Shown here piece by piece: positions 13,101 to 20,782 of a stretch of 64,000 nt of DNA (position 1 is its first letter; every line of letters begins with the position of its first letter). The position numbers and the translations under genes were made by a program. The notes under the pieces were generated by a model. It was not told where the DNA came from and did not search any database. It worked only from the letters and a program-made list of their open reading frames with translations. This DNA is from Liolophura sinensis (lineage: Eukaryota > Mollusca > Polyplacophora > Chitonida > Chitonidae), in assembly GCF_032854445.1 (NCBI RefSeq), contig NC_088296.1:5419246-5483245 (forward strand), in the 5' to 3' direction.

Positions 13101-16100
13101 ACCTATGTGGAGTTAATGTGCGTCCAGCAGTCACAGTTGTCTGCCCTTGTTTTCCAGCTGCTGAGATTGAGGCTGAGCTGGAGAAGGATGAGCAGCAGGG
13201 TGGTATGGGTGTGGTGCCCTCTGTCAAACATCGCGACCGCGAGTACATGGGCATGCTGGAGTACCAGAAAGACGACGAACCTGCACTCATCAAGCACCTT
13301 ATTACAGGTCAATACAACACCAAGCACCTTAGTACAATATCAGATCTCTTATTACAGATCGGTACAACATCAAACAACTTATTACAGATCTATACAACAT
13401 CAAGCATCTTACAAGGTGTTACAAGTCAGTACAAAATCAGACACCTCGTTACATGTCAGTACAACATGAAGTACCTTATTACATGTCAGTACAACATCGA
13501 GCACCTTTTTACATGTCACTACAGCATCATGTACCTTATTACATGTTGATACAACATCAAGTACTGTATTACACGTCATTACAACATCAAGTACCCTATT
13601 ACATGTCAGTACAACATCAAGTACCTTATTACATGTCAGTACAACACCAAGTACTTTATTACATGTCAGTACAACATCAGGTACCTTATTACACGTCAGG
13701 ACAACATCAAGTACCCTATTACATGTCAGTACAACATCAGGTACCTTATTACAGGTCAGTACAGCATTAAAGCACTTTATTTTACATTACAGTATACCAT
13801 TCATCAATGTACCACAGGCTAATTATAACACAACATCAAGCACTTTGTTATAGTGTTGCATACCAACCACCTTATTACACATCGGTACAACATCACACAC
13901 CTGAGTACAGGTCTGTACAACAGGACACACCTTATAAAAACAAGAATGTATCGAACCATAGAAAGAGTATGACCGTGTGTACATGCACATTTGTGAACAG
14001 CTGTGTAAACTCTGTACCATTATGTCTTTGCAGATTTAAAACCACGCCTGGCATCCACCTTATTGCCGGGCTTGCCAGCTTACATCCTGTTTATGTGTGT
14101 GAGGCACACGGATTACGCTCATGATGATGTCAAGGTCCGGTCACTTCTCACCAACACCATTGTCAGCATCAAGAAGGTTGTCAAGGTAACAGTGCTGTTA
14201 GGGTTATCTCCCTTGGTCGGTGATGATCTTTTGTATCAATGAGTTTATTTCGGGATATCATTCATGTGATCTGAGATCTGAAAAGTACATGACTTTTCAG
14301 TGTTAAATATCACATTGATAGATAGACAGATAAATAAGCCACCAAAATGCACCAAAAAGTTTTTGAAAATGTTTATAAGGTATTGTTTAGAGTACATCAT
14401 AATACCAATGTCTTAGAAGGTCACAGCTGGTATATGTGTAGAAAAGCCTCAACTGAATCCTCAGTACATGTTACATGTAAGAAATAAGCTTCAGTTAACC
14501 TGTTGTATTGACACATAATGTATTGTGTTATTGCAGAAGCACACTGATGATGTGGACCGCGTGACCTTGTGGCTGGCAAACGTGTGCAGATTCCTACATA
14601 ACCTCAAACAGTACAGTGGCGAAGAGGTAAGACAGTTTATTACTTATATAAAGGTGAAATATCAGGATAGCCTTCACTGATAAAAGGGATATATGACTCA
14701 GTCAGATATTACTTTTGTTACTACATTTTGATAGATGTCATGAGGTTAAATAATACATGAAAAGGAACTCTGAAGGAAAGATAATGTTTCTACGCCAGAT
14801 GAAGAAAGTTATGCCCTGGAATTTTTGTGCAAAAAAATCATTTTGAGGGAATTTTTTATACCTATTAATTACTCCTCTATATTATGCATATTTTCTGTCA
14901 ACGATCAGATTTCTTCAGAGTAAATAGAAAATGTTACAGGGAGGTTTGAATATTTGCGTCTCATGTGTTATCCTTTCCACCTTTTACTCGAATTTTTTTC
15001 ATTGTATTCAACCTTCACTGTGGGATATCCTCTATCCCTGTTAGGGATAGTTAGTGTACTGAACTGTGGTGTGTGCTGTTTTGAGTTTGGTCTTTATGCT
15101 AACAGACTGACATAATGATGAAAACTGAAGTTGTCTTTTGATGGCATGGCAGGTCTGCTTGCTTTGTTAGTGTGGAGATAAAATAAGGGGCAGAATACAC
15201 GAGTCCACAGTTTCGCATTTGTAATGTTAATAAATATAGAGGACTTACAGCATAGGAAGTGAAACCAGAGCCGTGATGACTGTCACACCAAGACAAATGG
15301 TCACACGTAACCGATAAGGTGCAGCCTCTTGTCAATTTACCACTATCTCTTCATGCAATGCTTAAACCACTAGCACCTAGGATTAAGCAGAATTGGGTAT
15401 AAAACTATGCAGTGATGGCAATTGCAATATAATAGAAGTCACTGGTCTAGAATTAAAGAATTAAGGTGCAGCTGAACCATTTGATTAATGGGGCTGCTTT
15501 CAGCTAAACTTGGCTTAGACGAATGTTGAAATCAACACAAGCCAGATACCAGTACTTAAGGCCAGTTGTTTGTTGTTACAGGTTTTCCAGACTGAGAACA
15601 CGAGTCGTCAGAATGAGCAGTGTTTAAGGAACTTTGACCTGTCTGAGTATCGACAGGTGTTCAGTGACCTGGCAGTCTGGATCTATCAACTACTCATCAA
15701 GACCATGGAGGAACGTGTACAACCCATGATTGGTAGGTTCTGTTTTCTGGCTAGCAAATGCTCCTTGTAACAGGGCATCGGGGCTTCCGTGGCCAAGGGG
15801 GTTAGCACGCTCATGCTGGCTTCCTCTCCAGCCGTATTTTGGGAAGGTCTGGCAGCAAACTGTTTCCTCCCACCATAATGCTGGCCGCCGTCCTACAAGT
15901 GACCTATTTTTGAGTACAGCGTAAAACACCAGTCAGATAAATAAATGAACAGGGCAACGCGACCTCTGTGGCCAAGGGGGTTAGCACGCTCATTCTGGCT
16001 TCCTCTCTGGCTGTATTTTGGGACGGTCTGTCAGCAACCTGCAGATGGTCGTAGGTTTCCTGAGTGCCATTTCCTGTTTCCTCCCACCATAATGCTGGCC

Positions 16101-19100
16101 ACCGAACTATTCGAGTACAGCATAAAACACCAATCAAATAAAGAAATAAAAAGGCCACCAAAAAGAGCAAAGTACTGATTTAGATCCATGATGAATTAAC
16201 CAGTGTCCTATTGCAGTGCATAAGTAACACTTGATCTTTCACAAACCTTCATCATGTCACTCACATCGTCTAGATTATAGTGTCACAAGGTGACGTCATT
16301 TCAGTGTGAAAAATATATTTACATAGTTTCTGTGAAAGAGGTCTCTCTTTGCCCCAAAATGCCATGACAATAATAGGGAAGAACAATAATGTTAACTGGA
16401 GCCCAAATTACTGTCAGTAGTGATGGAATTTCTTTGGTCCATTTGAGCAGTCTTACATTTGCTGAGTTCCATTTGTCTTCCACCAGTGTGGTGTAGGTTG
16501 GTCTGTGCATCTCACGTGGAAAGGTTTATCAATAACTTGCCAAAGTCATTGGTTTTCATCTGGCACTTGAATTCTTCCACATATAAAGCAGACTGACATG
16601 TATAAACGAAACAATTACGCATTAAAAACGTGGAAATACATTAGAAAATAAAAAACCAGAGTTGGGCCGATGCGTTATAAATATAATCAGTGTGGTAAGA
16701 GTAAAAATTTTCTCATGTTGAGAACAAGTATAAGGAAGAAAGTTCCATGTTTGAGCTTGTCATATTTGTTGTCCTTATCAGGGATGATCCTTGATAGAAA
16801 TGAAAGTTTAAAACTGCGGTTGGAATACAACACGTCATGAAATTAAAGTGTTGTTTTTTTTTGTCTTATAACATCGATGCGTTTAAATAAAGTACTGTAC
16901 TGGTGTGTACAGGTTTATTTTCAAATATATGAACATGACATGCAGTCTTCTATCACCTTAATAGGTTATATTTTGATGTTTGTGGTTTAAGCTGTTGTTG
17001 ATACTTTTCCTTTTTCCAGTCCCGGCTGTGTTAGAACATGAAGCTATCGCGGGACTGACAGCCAGCAAGCCCCTCAGGGATGAGGGGTCGTTCCTCCAGC
17101 AACGCCCGTGACCTGATGACAAAGATTATCTCCTGGATGACCTCATGAAACATGTGAGTGTTTATTTATTCATTTATTTATTTGATTGATGTTCTACGCC
17201 GTACTAAAGAATATTTCACTTATACGATGGCGGCCAGCATTATAGGGGGGGGGGGGTAAACCGGGCAGAGCCCGAGGGAAACCCACCCACCATCCGCAGG
17301 TTGCTGACAGGCCTTCTCACAGTGCAAGAGAGTATGTGTGTGTAATACACACAAGGCAAAATATCACCTCATTAATGAAAGTACTTTTTCCTATACATGG
17401 TGACTCAGGGTGTCCAATCCAAATTTACTGTTGTTCTCTTTTGATACATGAGAACTATAGGATACCAGTTCACACAGTGTGTGATGACCACGCCACTAAG
17501 TTTTCTTCTTCTTTTGTTTTTCTTCATAAATAGTGGTGTTGTTATAAATCTGAAATTTTTTATAAGAAAAAAATATGAATAAATTATATGAAAGACTTTA
17601 AATTTATGGGTTATGTTTTGTGCAAACTGGAACAGTTGTTGAACTGTTGTTTTGGGGTTTTTTTTTTCCTTTTTTCCTATGGTTAAAGGGGCCCCATTTA
17701 CTATCAGTATGAACTTTTCAAACAATCTGGAGGCACAAAATATAAAAATTCTTGACAGTATTCCTTTAAATTTTATCTAGAATCTGTGATTTTTCTTGTT
17801 TAGTGTACACATGTCTTATATTTGTTACTATTTCAGCTGAACCTATACTACAAGACTTTACAGAGTCACGCTGTGGACCCAGAGCTCATCAAGCAAGTTT
17901 TCAAACAGGTCAGTATCCTGTCCTCAAATCTCAGCATCGGCACAGTACGCCTGAAACATTGCCAGCACATGACCTTGAGGGCCTTTCTTGAGTGTTTCTT
18001 CTTCTATAATAGTGATAGATCCAGGGTCAATCCTGGGTCAAGTCACACCTGTACATGTACATACTCTCTTGGTGTTCAGCATGAAGGGGATAGTGTAATG
18101 GCTGGTTGATCCTTATCAGTATAATGGCTCGGGCGGGGCAGCTTACTTGCCTTTAGTAAGGTGTCTCATTGAAGTTGCACTAGATAAAAGAGCAGTGGAA
18201 ATCCGACCTGCAACAAGGAGGCATATTACATGTACTCTAAGGATTCCTTCGTCGTCATAGGACTGAAAAATTGTTGAGTAAGACGTTCAACCCCAAGCAC
18301 TCACTCACTCGCTCTACTATGATATATCTTGTACAAATCTTGACCTGTGTTGTTGCCTGTTACTGAATCACATTTGTTCTGTTTCAGTTGTTCTACTTTG
18401 TGTCAGCCGGGGCCCTGAACAACCTGTTGTTGAGGAAGGACATGTGTAACTGGTCTAAAGGCATGCAGATTAGGTGAGAACACCAGCCAGATTGATTGAG
18501 AAAGGGATATCAATCAGGTGGAAATGAGTGTGATCTCTGTGTTTCCATTTATACATGTACTGTTTGACTCACCTCAGCTCACCTCTAGCATTTACTTCAC
18601 CTGAGCTGGCTAGGTTTTCAGATATATCATTTGACTCACCTGTGTTTTCAGGTATAACCTGTTATTATGTGTAGCATTTGACTCAGCCTTACTGTGTATT
18701 GTTTTCAGGTATAATTTGAGTCACCTGGAGCAGTGGTTGAGAGACCATAAGTTGCAGGAGACAGGAGCCCAGGCTACCCTGGAGCCTATCACACAGGCAT
18801 CTCAACTGCTACAGGCCAGGAAGACAGATGCTGATGTTGATAGTATCTGTGAGATGTGCTCAAACCTCACTGTGGCTCAGGTAAGCTGTTTTAAATCTCA
18901 TTGTGGCTCAGGTGAGCTGTTCAGATCTCACTGTGGCACAGGCGAGCTGTTCAAATCTCACTGTGGCTTAGGTAAGTTGTTCAGATCTTACTGTGGCTCA
19001 GGTAAGCTGTTCAGATCTCACTGTGGCTGAGGTGAGCTGTTCAGATCCCACTGTGGCCCAGGTAAGCTGTTCAGATCTCACTGTGGCTTAGGTAAGTTGT

Positions 19101-20782
19101 TCAGATCTTACTGTGGCTCACGTAAGCTGTTCAGATCTTACTGTGGCTCAGGTGAGCTGTTCAGATCCCACTGTGGCCCAGGTAAGCTGTTCAGATCTCA
19201 CTGTGGCTTAGGTAAGTTGCTCATACCTCACTGTGACTCAAGAAGGCTGCTCAAATCTCATTGTGCCTTAGATGACCTGCTCAAACCTCACTGTGGTTCA
19301 GGTAAGCTGCCCATACCTTACTGTGACTCAAGTAAGCTGCTCAAACCTCACTGTGCCATAGATAAGCTGCTCAAACCTCACTGTGGCTCAGGCAAGCTGC
19401 CCATACCTTACTGTAATTCAAGTAAGCTGCTTAAACCACACTATACCTTAGGTAAGCTACTCAAACCTTACTGTGGCTGAGGTAAGCTGCTCAAACCTCT
19501 GTGCCTTAGATAATAAGCTGCTCCCTCACTGTGGGTTTAGCTAAGCTGCTCAAACCTCACTGTGCTGTAGATAAGCTGATCAAACCTTACTGTGGCTGAG
19601 GCAAGCTGTTCAAACCTCACTGTGCCTTAGATAAGCTGCCCATACCTTATTGTGCCTTAGATAAGCAGCTCAATCCTTGATACGGATCAGATAATAAGCT
19701 GCTCAAGCCTCACTGTGGTCCAGCGAAGCTGCTCAAATCTCACTGTGGCTCAGCCAAGCTGCCCATACCTCACTGTGACTCAAGTAAACTGCTCAAACCT
19801 CACTGTGGCTCAAGTAAACCTGTCAGTTTATATGATCAAGGTAGCTGGCCATGGTCCAGTGGTTCGAGGTACTTGCCTTTAAATTATTAGGACACAGAAG
19901 GTTTGTGGTTCAAACCCGGCCTGATACAGGCAGTCTGCTCTTACTGGTTTTGGTGACGGACACTTGCACTTTGTAACTTTTTCAAGACCCGCTGTCTTGC
20001 ACCACTATGATGTGAAAATCTGTATGTTGCATGTGGAAAAGATTGTCAGTACCTTGTCAAAAGTAGGTGGTTTACCCCAGGCATTCCAGTTTTCTCCACC
20101 ATTAAACTGTCCTCCATTGTGAAAATAAGTTTGGTGTTACACACCGGTCAATCAAAGTAAGAAAGAAACAGGTCTTTCTGTGACTCGGGTAAACTGCTCT
20201 TACCTTAATTGGCTGCTGTCTGTTTTCAGTGGGGCCTCCATGGCTCAGTCGGTTAGCGCGCTAGCGCAGCGTAATGACCCAGGAGCCTCTCACCAATGCG
20301 GTCGCTGTGAGTTCAAGTCCAGCTCATGCTGGCTTCCTCTCCGGCCGAAAGTGGGAAGGTCTGACAGCAACCTGCAGATGGTCATGGGTTTCTGTGCCCG
20401 GTTTCCACCCACCATAATGCTGGCCGCCGTCGTATAAAATGAAATATTCTTGAGTACGGCGTAAAACACCAATCAAAAAAAAGAAAAAAGAAAAAATCTG
20501 TTTTCAGTTGGTTTCATTCAGTGAATGTTCTCTCCGCAGATTGTGAAGATCCTGAACCTGTACACACCTGTGGATGAGTTTGAGGAACGCGTCCCGATCT
20601 CATTCATCCGTAAGATACAGGAGAAATTAAAGAGTCGTCCTAACCCTGATGGGAACAACACCCTACTGATGGACGCTAAGCATTCGTTCCCGGTCACATT
20701 CCCCTACAACCCCTCAGCCATCGCCCTGGAAACCATTGAGCTGCCGGACAGTCTCCACCTGAGCTTCCTGAACAGACTCTGA
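4001..20782 (+). CDS. MYO5: Myosin V heavy chain, C-terminal coiled coil and globular (dilute) tail; 12 exons, 5' part outside window
   Basis: Class V unconventional myosins are dimeric actin motors that carry vesicles and organelles; the C-terminal globular tail binds cargo adaptors. Twelve exons with GT-AG borders and consistent phases join into about 514 codons. They match the family in order: coiled coil ([30 protein letters not shown]), a linker, the start of the globular tail ([10 protein letters not shown]), then the DIL region with [75 protein letters not shown] and [16 protein letters not shown]. It ends NRL-stop, at the usual place for the family. The motor, IQ motifs and proximal coiled coil must lie left of position 1. 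One exon (17020-17153) carries an apparent frame disruption. Family recognition is from sequence memory; vertebrate MYO5A/B/C split cannot be assigned, and most invertebrates have one MYO5. Confidence 0.96.
5199..5695. repeat. Minisatellite, 57-bp unit (~8.7 copies)
   Basis: Unit starts tacatgatgttggtgaac and includes cccagcaatgtttaag and tacaacaacatcggg. The unit is 19 codons, so it stays open on both strands. Copies differ by single substitutions, and some share a paired variant, pointing to recent expansion. It lies in a myosin intron. Confidence 0.97.
6049..6972. repeat. Minisatellite, 44-bp unit (~21 copies)
   Basis: Unit is gaagggcagagcactcaggg followed by gtcctctgtatgatgtgtac and atgt. 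Copies are almost identical, with recurrent tctgggg, gtatac and gctctgtatgacg variants, so the array is young. Myosin intron. Confidence 0.97.
7645..7800 (+). mobile_element. SINE family 2, 3' fragment
   Basis: Contains gtcagtaacttgccaaa, ggtggtttacctcctgggca, ttaactgacagccactgtg and attcttgagtataaagttta, the body and tail of the second SINE family. Confidence 0.65.
8132..8330 (+). mobile_element. Two SINE family 1 3' ends in tandem
   Basis: Two copies of the ctcaccataatgntgg ... gaaatattnttgagta tail, at 8132-8205 and 8240-8328, each ending in aaataaataaa. Heads are absent. Confidence 0.75.
9270..9347 (+). CDS. MYO5: Myosin V exon (coiled coil)
   Basis: Acceptor ttcacag ends at 9269 and donor gtaagt starts at 9348. 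The 78 bp give exactly 26 codons, phase 0 to 0, reading [14 protein letters not shown] then [12 protein letters not shown]. This is the conserved segment joining the two last coiled-coil parts of myosin V. Confidence 0.95.
9365..9495 (+). mobile_element. Possible tRNA-derived SINE fragment
   Basis: Contains a B-box-like gagttcaaatcc preceded by an A-box-like stretch and followed by ggtgttaagccatggtcatc. No flanking duplication was found. Confidence 0.4.
9885..10320. repeat. Degenerate TG-rich repeat (tgactgtgttgtt units)
   Basis: Many imperfect 13-27-bp units of tgactgtgttgttntgag type run up to 46 bp before the acceptor at 10366. A 27-bp sub-block with attacagcgctgttttgac is duplicated at the left end. 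Confidence 0.88.
10367..10460 (+). CDS. MYO5: Myosin V exon (end of coiled coil)
   Basis: Acceptor ttgttgtag ends at 10366 and donor gtaagc starts at 10461. Reads [18 protein letters not shown] then [13 protein letters not shown]. Phase 0 to 1. This is the last coiled-coil exon before the globular tail. A TG-rich low-complexity tract runs almost up to its acceptor. Confidence 0.95.
11925..12243. repeat. Minisatellite, 23-bp unit (~14 copies)
   Basis: Unit ggatatgccataccaacatg plus ctc. As 23 is not a multiple of three, the translation cycles through all frames, and several overlapping frames on both strands stay open. Myosin intron. Confidence 0.95.
12290..12395. repeat. Short tandem repeat, ~25-28-bp unit
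   Basis: About four units of gccactgttttacagtattt with gtat endings. Confidence 0.7.
13158..13307 (+). CDS. MYO5: Myosin V exon (start of globular tail)
   Basis: Acceptor ttttccag ends at 13157; donor gtcaat at 13308 is weak. Phase 1 to 1. Reads [16 protein letters not shown], then the conserved [20 protein letters not shown]. The last ~18 bases together with the donor are the first unit of a 30-bp tandem array filling the next 470 bp of intron. Confidence 0.95.
13290..13775 (+). repeat. 30-bp minisatellite seeded at a 5' splice site
   Basis: Unit aagtaccttattacatgtca plus gtacaacatc, about 16 copies. The first copy is the end of the 13158-13307 exon and its donor. Copies of the donor fall at 30-bp spacing, e.g. 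gtcagt at 13455, 13485, 13605, 13635, 13665, 13725 and 13755; the last one, cag-gtcagt, is closer to consensus than the real donor. Confidence 0.95.
14034..14185 (+). CDS. MYO5: Myosin V exon (globular tail)
   Basis: Acceptor tctttgcag ends at 14033; donor gtaaca at 14186. Phase 1 to 0. Reads [17 protein letters not shown] then [15 protein letters not shown], one of the most conserved stretches of the myosin V tail. Confidence 0.97.
14537..14626 (+). CDS. MYO5: Myosin V exon (globular tail/DIL)
   Basis: Acceptor ttattgcag ends at 14536; donor gtaaga at 14627. Exactly 30 codons, reading [19 protein letters not shown] then [11 protein letters not shown]. Phase 0 to 0. Confidence 0.97.
15240..15530 (+). 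repeat. Dispersed repeat R3, copy in myosin intron
   Basis: Shares with copies at 30475, 50665 and 62200: gaaaccagagc, caaatggtcacacgtaacc, cctcttgtcaatttacc and the 3' part agaagtcactggtctagaat. This is an interspersed element, possibly non-autonomous; I cannot name its class. Confidence 0.75.
15582..15732 (+). CDS. MYO5: Myosin V exon (DIL)
   Basis: Acceptor gttacag ends at 15581; donor gtaggt at 15733. Phase 0 to 1. Reads [35 protein letters not shown] and ends QPMI, all typical of the dilute region. Confidence 0.97.
15769..16155 (+). mobile_element. Two internally deleted SINE family 1 copies, head to tail
   Basis: Copies at about 15778-15940 and 15958-16145 share the same junction, ggccaagggggttagcacgc joined directly to tcatgctggcttcctct, so the B-box part of the head is missing in both. 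The first is bordered by aacagggca on both sides. Confidence 0.8.
16500..16625 (+). mobile_element. Diverged SINE family 2 fragment
   Basis: Shows ctcacgtggaaaggttta, aataacttgccaaag and ggttttcatctggcacttga in the family order. Confidence 0.5.
17020..17153 (+). CDS. MYO5: Myosin V exon (DIL), with two apparent one-base frame errors
   Basis: Acceptor tttttccag ends at 17019; donor gtgagt at 17154. The incoming frame reads [20 protein letters not shown] and the outgoing frame [13 protein letters not shown]; both are clearly myosin V and both are in the same frame, but a TGA at 17109-17111 lies between. In the +1 frame the middle reads [10 protein letters not shown], matching the basic/serine-rich loop (RKRSSS-like) of relatives. 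An extra G in the ggg at 17077-17079 and a missing C in the cc at 17112-17113 would restore one open frame. Sequencing error is the simplest explanation; a real lesion cannot be excluded. Confidence 0.9.
17161..17320 (-). mobile_element. SINE family 1, 3' half
   Basis: On the minus strand: ccatcctgcag-type body, cccgggctctgcccggttt, cataatgctggccgccatcg, and a tattctttagtacggcg tail ending in tttatttatt-type A-rich repeats. A run of about a dozen G interrupts it at 17246-17257. Confidence 0.8.
17837..17908 (+). CDS. MYO5: Myosin V exon (DIL)
   Basis: Acceptor atttcag ends at 17836; donor gtcagt at 17909. Exactly 24 codons: [16 protein letters not shown] then LIKQVFKQ. Phase 0 to 0. Confidence 0.96.
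18110..18312 (+). mobile_element. Possible SINE of a further family
   Basis: Contains attccttcgtcgtcatagga, ctgaaaaattgttgagtaag and cgttcaaccccaagcactca, a tail type also seen at 43560-43710. The head has tacttgcctttagtaagg. Confidence 0.5.
18388..18473 (+). CDS. MYO5: Myosin V exon (DIL)
   Basis: Acceptor tgtttcag ends at 18387; donor gtgaga at 18474. Reads [18 protein letters not shown] then [11 protein letters not shown], the family's most recognisable signature. Phase 0 to 2. Confidence 0.97.
18709..18880 (+). CDS. MYO5: Myosin V exon (DIL)
   Basis: Acceptor gttttcag ends at 18708; donor gtaagc at 18881. Phase 2 to 0. Reads [27 protein letters not shown] and [12 protein letters not shown] look-alike acceptor 57 bp upstream (AG at 18650-18651) would add 19 open in-frame codons. 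The exon's last bases plus the donor seed a 30-bp tandem array. Confidence 0.96.
18866..19815 (+). repeat. 30-bp minisatellite seeded at a 5' splice site
   Basis: About 31 units of tcactgtggctcaggtaagc plus tgttcagatc. The first copy is the 3' end of the 18709-18880 exon and its donor. Donor-like gtaagc/gtgagc/gtaagt follow at 18912, 18972 and 19002 and so on at 30 bp. The left third is highly regular; the right side decays. Confidence 0.96.
19848..20166 (+). mobile_element. tRNA-derived SINE family 2, near full length
   Basis: Head has A-box-like ccatggtccagtggttcgag and a B box gtggttcaaacccgg. Body has tcttgcaccactatgatgtg, gattgtcagtaccttgtcaa, ggtggtttaccccaggcatt and ttaaactgtcctccattgtg, ending in a caaagtaagaaagaaa tail. 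Confidence 0.75.
20231..20496 (+). mobile_element. tRNA-derived SINE family 1, full length with target duplication
   Basis: Complete head (cctccatggctcagtcggtt), B box gagttcaagtccagctc, body and tail gagtacggcgtaaaacacca with an A-rich end. The 12-bp duplication tctgttttcagt flanks it at 20219-20230 and 20497-20508. Its tail lies about 43 bp upstream of the terminal myosin exon. Confidence 0.93.
20540..20782 (+). CDS. MYO5: Myosin V terminal coding exon
   Basis: Acceptor tctccgcag ends at 20539. Eighty codons then [52 protein letters not shown] and a C-terminus SFLNRL. The position of the stop matches the end of relatives, so the tail is complete. A SINE with target duplications ends about 30 bp upstream of the acceptor. 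Confidence 0.98.
   Translation: MVKILNLYTPVDEFEERVPISFIRKIQEKLKSRPNPDGNNTLLMDAKHSFPVTFPYNPSAIALETIELPDSLHLSFLNRL

Noticed and set aside
20231-20310. tRNA gene
   Set aside because: A and B boxes belong to the SINE head: no complete cloverleaf, and a SINE body, tail and target duplication follow. The same holds for heads at 2841, 19848, 44672, 48715 and 63567.
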